From the NCBI GenBank assembly GCA_031284225.1, contig JAITAH010000011.1:1-11415 (forward strand): 11,415 nt of DNA. The letters run 5' to 3'. This DNA comes from Dysgonamonadaceae bacterium. Lineage in GTDB: Bacteria; Bacteroidota; Bacteroidia; Bacteroidales; Azobacteroidaceae. The position numbers were made by a program, and so were the translations under genes. Positions 8,931-11,415 of this stretch are shown here, piece by piece. The notes below the pieces were generated by a model, which did not search any database, was not told where the DNA came from, and saw only the letters and a list, made by a program, of their open reading frames with translations. Numbering within the stretch: position 1 is the stretch's first letter; each line of letters opens with the position of its first letter.

Positions 8931-8990
8931 GTGTCAGAAAAGTCAGGAATCATCGTCGTGGTAATGACGAACTCCTTGCTTTTCAGACAC
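8931..8990. repeat. 60-bp imperfect inverted repeat (long hairpin) after the SusD gene
   Basis: The element begins with GTGTCAGAAAAG and ends with CTTTTCAGACAC, and these outer 12-bp arms pair with a single mismatch. Pairing continues inward through AGGA/TCCT and, after a 2-nt bulge, TCGTC/GACGA around the loop GTGGTAAT. This gives more than 20 base pairs. The downstream bases TTTCC are not a full U-run, so it is not a textbook terminator, but a role in ending or stabilising the SusCD transcript is plausible. A small palindromic repetitive element is the alternative. A short palindrome AAAGCGCTTT (8901-8910) lies between it and the SusD stop. Confidence 0.6.
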
Positions 8991-9056
8991 TTTCCACGAT
9001 CAACTTTGGGCGCCTTTTATCCTTTCAGGCTGAGAATACAATACTTTCAAAAAACC

Positions 9057-9088
9057 TGTTAACAAATATTCCATTTTTTGTATCTTTA
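9057..9088 (+). promoter_or_regulatory. Possible promoter of the small decayed gene
   Basis: TATCTTTA at 9081-9088 matches the Bacteroidota -7 consensus except for its last base and lies in a TTTTTTG context. The upstream TGTTAAC at 9057-9063 sits at about the right distance for a degenerate -33 element. If active it would give a leader of about 45 nt before the ATG at 9135. Confidence 0.35.
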
Positions 9089-9134
9089 CGAAAAAAGAAT
9101 AAAAAAACAGGATAACATCAAAAATAATAACGCC

Positions 9135-9389
9135 ATGTCATCAAAAATTGAATCCGCCATCAATGCCGTGGATGCCGCATTGCCCGCCTACCTGACGGTC
9201 GAAAACACCCGTCAGGAAAGAAACAAGTTATTATACGCTCCCACAACCGGAATGATGGATACCGACCTAATGGTAAAGGAATATGTAAAAGGCGCTTGAG
9301 GAGCAACCAGTCCGCAATACAAAGAAGTGTATCACATTAAGTTTGAAAACAAAAAATATAGTGTAATTCAAAAATGTTACTCTATTTAG
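9135..9389 (+). pseudogene. Decayed small gene with in-frame TGA, function unknown
   Basis: The ATG at 9135 opens a 54-codon frame (begins MSSKIESAINAVDAALPAYL) that stops at TGA 9297-9299. The same frame then continues without interruption for 29 protein-like codons, including GATSPQYKEVYHIKFENK, to TAG at 9387-9389. The joined sequence reads as one short protein of about 84 residues. My recollection is that small Bacteroidota proteins of unknown function carry a similar VK-x(3)-GA-x-SPQYK-type region, which suggests that the TGA broke a real gene. A genuine 54-residue peptide, or a UGA readthrough, is less likely. There is no sign of a link to pectin use. From 9390 to the palindrome at 9505 I see nothing interpretable. 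Confidence 0.45.
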
Positions 9390-9504
9390 ACACTTTCGAT
9401 TATCCGGACAAACTCCCACTTGCAAGTTTACGTCGCCCACATCGAGAAACACTTTTTCATGCAGAACAATTTTTACAATTACACCTCATTTAAATAAAAA
9501 AACT

Positions 9505-9521
9505 ATATCCGAAACGGATAT
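9505..9521. promoter_or_regulatory. Palindrome ATATCCG-AAA-CGGATAT upstream of the pectate lyase gene
   Basis: Perfect 7-bp arms flank a 3-base centre, and the element ends 30 bp before the pectate lyase ATG. No T-run follows, so it is not a terminator. It could be an operator or a leader hairpin. No convincing TAnnTTTG promoter was found between 9390 and 9551, so where transcription of the lyase starts is unclear. It differs in sequence from the ATGTTT palindromes at 111 and 11161. Confidence 0.4.
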
Positions 9522-9551
9522 GTTTACACAAAAAACTAACAAATTATCATT

Positions 9552-11051
9552 ATGGCAAAAAGATTTTATTATTTAATTATCAGCCTGTTAATAACAGGAT
9601 CGTACGTTTTTGCGCAGAACCCCGAATCCGGACAAATTCCCCCGCATCCACCGCGGCTACCCGAAGTTGACATCCCTGCATTTCCCGGTGCATGGGGCGC
9701 CGGCATGTTCACCCAAGGTGGACGAGGCGGCAAAGTCATCGCCGTAACAAATCTTAACGATAGCGGTCCGGGCAGTTTACGCGCCGCGCTCGAAACGGAA
9801 GGACCGCGCATCGTCGTATTCCGCGTTGCGGGTACCATCAAGATCAACGAAGATCTCAACATCCATCATCCCGACATTACCATTGCAGGTCAATCGGCGC
9901 CCGGCGACGGTATTTGTATCGCCGGTACGCTTAACATCAACACATACAACGTCATCATCCGGCACCTGCGCGTACGGCGAGGCGTTCCTGTCGGCGGACA
10001 GGGCGACGACAATATTGGAGGCAATCCGGCCCATCACATCATTATCGACCATTGTTCGACCAGTTGGGGCATGGACGAAAACATCTCACTGTATCGACAC
10101 ATGCGACCTTCCCACGATGGACGCACCCAAATCAAAGATGCCGCCGAAAACATTACCATCCAGTGGACGATTTCCAGTGAAGCGCTCGACGCCCGCGGCC
10201 ACGCCTTCGGTGGCACTTGGGGAGGAAAACCTTCTACCTTCCATCACAACCTTTTTGCCTGCAACACGGCACGAAACCCATCCATCGGCATGTCCGGCGC
10301 GTTTGATTATCGCAACAATGTCGTTTTCAATTGGCGTCATCGCACGATGGACGGCGGCGACGAAACCTCGCTCATCAACGTCATTAACAATTACTACAAG
10401 CCCGGTCCCGCCACCAACGAAAACATGCGTGCCGTATTTGCCCGCATCGAATCGCGCAGCATGTACTCGCCCGGCAGCGCATGGGCCGAAGGCGATTGGT
10501 ACGCTAAAGCTCCCAATCGTCCCGGTAAATGGTATGTCGCCGGCAACGTCATGGATGGCAATGAAGAAGTTACCAACAACAATTGGGCAGGCATGCGTGG
10601 CCCTGAGCAACTTGCCCGTGTAAACACACCGTTTGAAGGTTGGCCTGTCGCACCCCACGAAACCGCCACAGACGCCTTCAAATCGGTACTGGCAAAAGTG
10701 GGCGCCACGCTACCCAAACGCGACGCCGTCGATACGCGCGTTATCGAAATGGTTCGCTCCGGAAAGCCATTGACCGAAACCGGAATCATTAAAGATATTT
10801 CAGAAGTAGGCGGTTATCCCGCCCTGACTTTCGATCCCGCCAAACTCCCCGCCGATAGCGACGACGACGGAATGCCCGACGCTTGGGAAATCAAATACAA
10901 CCTTGATCCCAAAAATCCGGCAGACAACGCCCTCGATTCCGACGGCGACGGCTATACAAACGTCGAAGAATACCTCAACAACACCCATCCCCGCGAAAAA
11001 ATCAACTATCGTAACTTGGGAAACAACATCGATACCATCAGCGGACAATAA
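9552..11051 (+). CDS. Exported pectate lyase, polysaccharide lyase family 1 (PL1), with C-terminal calcium-binding repeats
   Basis: The product is 499 residues with signal peptide MAKRFYYLIISLLITGSYVF-A and mature Gln22. It would cleave alpha-1,4-linked galacturonan by beta-elimination, needing Ca2+. The fold is a right-handed beta-helix: IPAFPGAWGAG (41-51) and VTNLNDSGPGSLRAAL (65-80) open the domain, and ITIAGQSAPGDGI (109-121) follows. The PL1 hallmark IIIDHCSTSWGMDENIS (163-179) carries probable Ca2+-binding acids, and HHNLFACNTARNPSIG (231-246) carries Arg241, the likely catalytic base by comparison with the family. Two thrombospondin type 3/EF-like loops, DSDDDGMPD (435-443) and DSDGDGYTN (462-470), suggest a calcium-stabilised tail. 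No lipobox and no T9SS-type tail are seen, so it is probably periplasmic or released. By eye its codons use more G and C at third positions than the first genes in the window. Its first 22 codons closely resemble those of the truncated gene at 11292. Confidence 0.93.
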   Translation: MAKRFYYLIISLLITGSYVFAQNPESGQIPPHPPRLPEVDIPAFPGAWGAGMFTQGGRGGKVIAVTNLNDSGPGSLRAALETEGPRIVVFRVAGTIKINEDLNIHHPDITIAGQSAPGDGICIAGTLNINTYNVIIRHLRVRRGVPVGGQGDDNIGGNPAHHIIIDHCSTSWGMDENISLYRHMRPSHDGRTQIKDAAENITIQWTISSEALDARGHAFGGTWGGKPSTFHHNLFACNTARNPSIGMSGAFDYRNNVVFNWRHRTMDGGDETSLINVINNYYKPGPATNENMRAVFARIESRSMYSPGSAWAEGDWYAKAPNRPGKWYVAGNVMDGNEEVTNNNWAGMRGPEQLARVNTPFEGWPVAPHETATDAFKSVLAKVGATLPKRDAVDTRVIEMVRSGKPLTETGIIKDISEVGGYPALTFDPAKLPADSDDDGMPDAWEIKYNLDPKNPADNALDSDGDGYTNVEEYLNNTHPREKINYRNLGNNIDTISGQ

Positions 11052-11160
11052 GGTTACAGGCATGTATTTCGAAGCTATTTTACAAAACAGGTTTTTATTT
11101 TTTTTATAATTCTATTAATCAATTAGTTAAATAGAAATCGTATCTATTAAAACAATTAAC

Positions 11161-11174
11161 ATGTTTTTAAACAT
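11161..11174. promoter_or_regulatory. Candidate operator palindrome, copy 2
   Basis: This is the same ATGTTT-TT-AAACAT palindrome as at 111-124, identical through the following ATT, and again it starts 47 bp before a -7 element. A second, separate inverted repeat, AATAGA-N7-TCTATT, lies upstream at 11130-11148 and has no counterpart in the first module. Confidence 0.55.
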
Positions 11175-11207
11175 ATTCGTTAAAAGAAATAGATATAAGT
11201 TTTTTTA

Positions 11208-11215
11208 TATTTTTG
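11208..11215 (+). promoter_or_regulatory. Promoter -7 element for the gene starting at 11280
   Basis: TATTTTTG matches TAnnTTTG. No TTTG-type -33 element is present at the expected distance, which would fit a promoter that depends on an activator bound at the palindrome upstream. The leader before the ATG at 11280 would be roughly 55-60 nt. Confidence 0.6.
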
Positions 11216-11222
11216 TCGAGTA

Positions 11223-11242
11223 GAACAGAACAGCACAGGACA
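11223..11242 (+). repeat. Tandem GNACA pentamers at the predicted 5' end of the transcript (4 units)
   Basis: Four consecutive units, GAACA, GAACA, GCACA and GGACA, begin 8 bases after the -7 element. This matches the placement and pattern of the three-unit run at 174-188. The units follow in a different order and number, so this is a repeated pattern and not simply a copied block. Confidence 0.5.
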
Positions 11243-11279
11243 ATGTGCATAATATAACAGCAATTCGGACATAAAAAAC

Positions 11280-11415
11280 ATGAAACAACCAATGGCAAAA
11301 AGATTTTATTTTTTAGTGATCACCCTGCTTACAGCAGGATTGTGCGCCTTTGCGCAGTATCCCAAAATTACCTCGGAAGTAGCCGCTCAATCCGGCGAAC
11401 TTTTACGGAAAGCCG
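11280..11415 (+). CDS. 5' end of an exported protein, probably a second pectate lyase or other pectin enzyme (truncated by window edge)
   Basis: Only about 45 codons are visible. The ATG at 11280 gives MKQPMAKRFYFLVITLL followed by TAGLCAFA and mature Gln; the internal ATG at 11292 gives MAKRFYFLV and matches the pectate lyase start. The mature part begins QYPKITSEVAAQSGELLRKA. That resembles, from memory, the N-terminal extension found ahead of the PL1 domain in some Bacteroidota pectate lyases, so a second lyase is a reasonable but unproven guess. The promoter module before it is the same type as that before the first gene. The open frame runs off the window end, so no catalytic domain can be seen. 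Confidence 0.7.
   Translation, partial: MKQPMAKRFYFLVITLLTAGLCAFAQYPKITSEVAAQSGELLRKA

Noticed and set aside
8931..9393. Possible small transposon bounded by GTGTC (8931) and GACAC (9389-9393), with AGACACTTTC shared at 8985-8994 and 9388-9397
   Set aside because: The matching ends are only about 5-10 bp, no target-site duplication is visible, and no transposase remnant is present, so chance is a sufficient explanation.
9826..10623. A 265-codon open frame on the + strand inside the pectate lyase gene, and long minus-strand frames over 10086-10658 and 10394-10789
   Set aside because: They overlap a clear PL1 gene, have low-complexity Pro/Thr/Ser- or Arg-rich translations with no recognisable motifs, and arise from the GC-richer codon use there.
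11084..11107. Terminator after the pectate lyase, from AAAAC/GTTTT and the following T-run
   Set aside because: The arms are separated by only 2 bases and the stem is A/T-rich, so it cannot form a sound hairpin; the T-rich tract alone is not sufficient evidence.
1..11415. CRISPR arrays, tRNA or rRNA genes, riboswitches, insertion sequences
   Set aside because: No regularly spaced repeats, cloverleaf-like segments, conserved rRNA stretches or transposase motifs were seen on either strand.

Overview
The window looks like part of a pectin-directed polysaccharide utilization locus (PUL) from the phylum Bacteroidota, most likely order Bacteroidales. The evidence is a SusC/SusD pair, a Bacteroidota-type surface lipoprotein with a predicted beta-helix, a family PL1 pectate lyase, promoter -7 elements of the TAnnTTTG type, A-rich translation starts without strong Shine-Dalgarno sequences, and exported proteins whose mature ends begin with Gln after an Ala-x-Ala type cleavage site. 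The first gene ends in a domain like DUF6383 or a type IX secretion (T9SS) type A sorting domain, which points to Bacteroidales. The genus cannot be fixed from the sequence. All genes are on the + strand.

Layout: a terminator of an upstream gene (29-56); a promoter module (111-188); a secreted protein of unknown function (261-1763); a perfect 17-bp hairpin terminator (1776-1816); then a close-packed cluster of a beta-helix lipoprotein (1851-3308), SusC-like TonB-dependent transporter (3348-6686) and SusD-like glycan-binding lipoprotein (6700-8889). A low-content spacer follows, holding a 60-bp hairpin (8931-8990), a weak promoter and a decayed small gene with an in-frame TGA (9135-9389). Then come a short palindrome (9505-9521), the pectate lyase (9552-11051), a second copy of the promoter module (11161-11242), and the 5' end of another exported protein (11280 onward), probably a further pectin enzyme.

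How the parts work together (inferred from known PULs): the exported pectate lyase cuts homogalacturonan. The lipoprotein and SusD hold fragments at the cell surface, and SusC imports them across the outer membrane using TonB energy. The unknown first protein is co-regulated with the truncated last gene, because both carry the same operator-like palindrome at the same distance from the -7 element and both transcripts begin with a tandem GNACA pentamer run. This duplicated regulatory module is the most interesting signal in the window. No regulator gene (hybrid two-component system, SusR or ECF sigma/anti-sigma) is visible here, so it must lie elsewhere.
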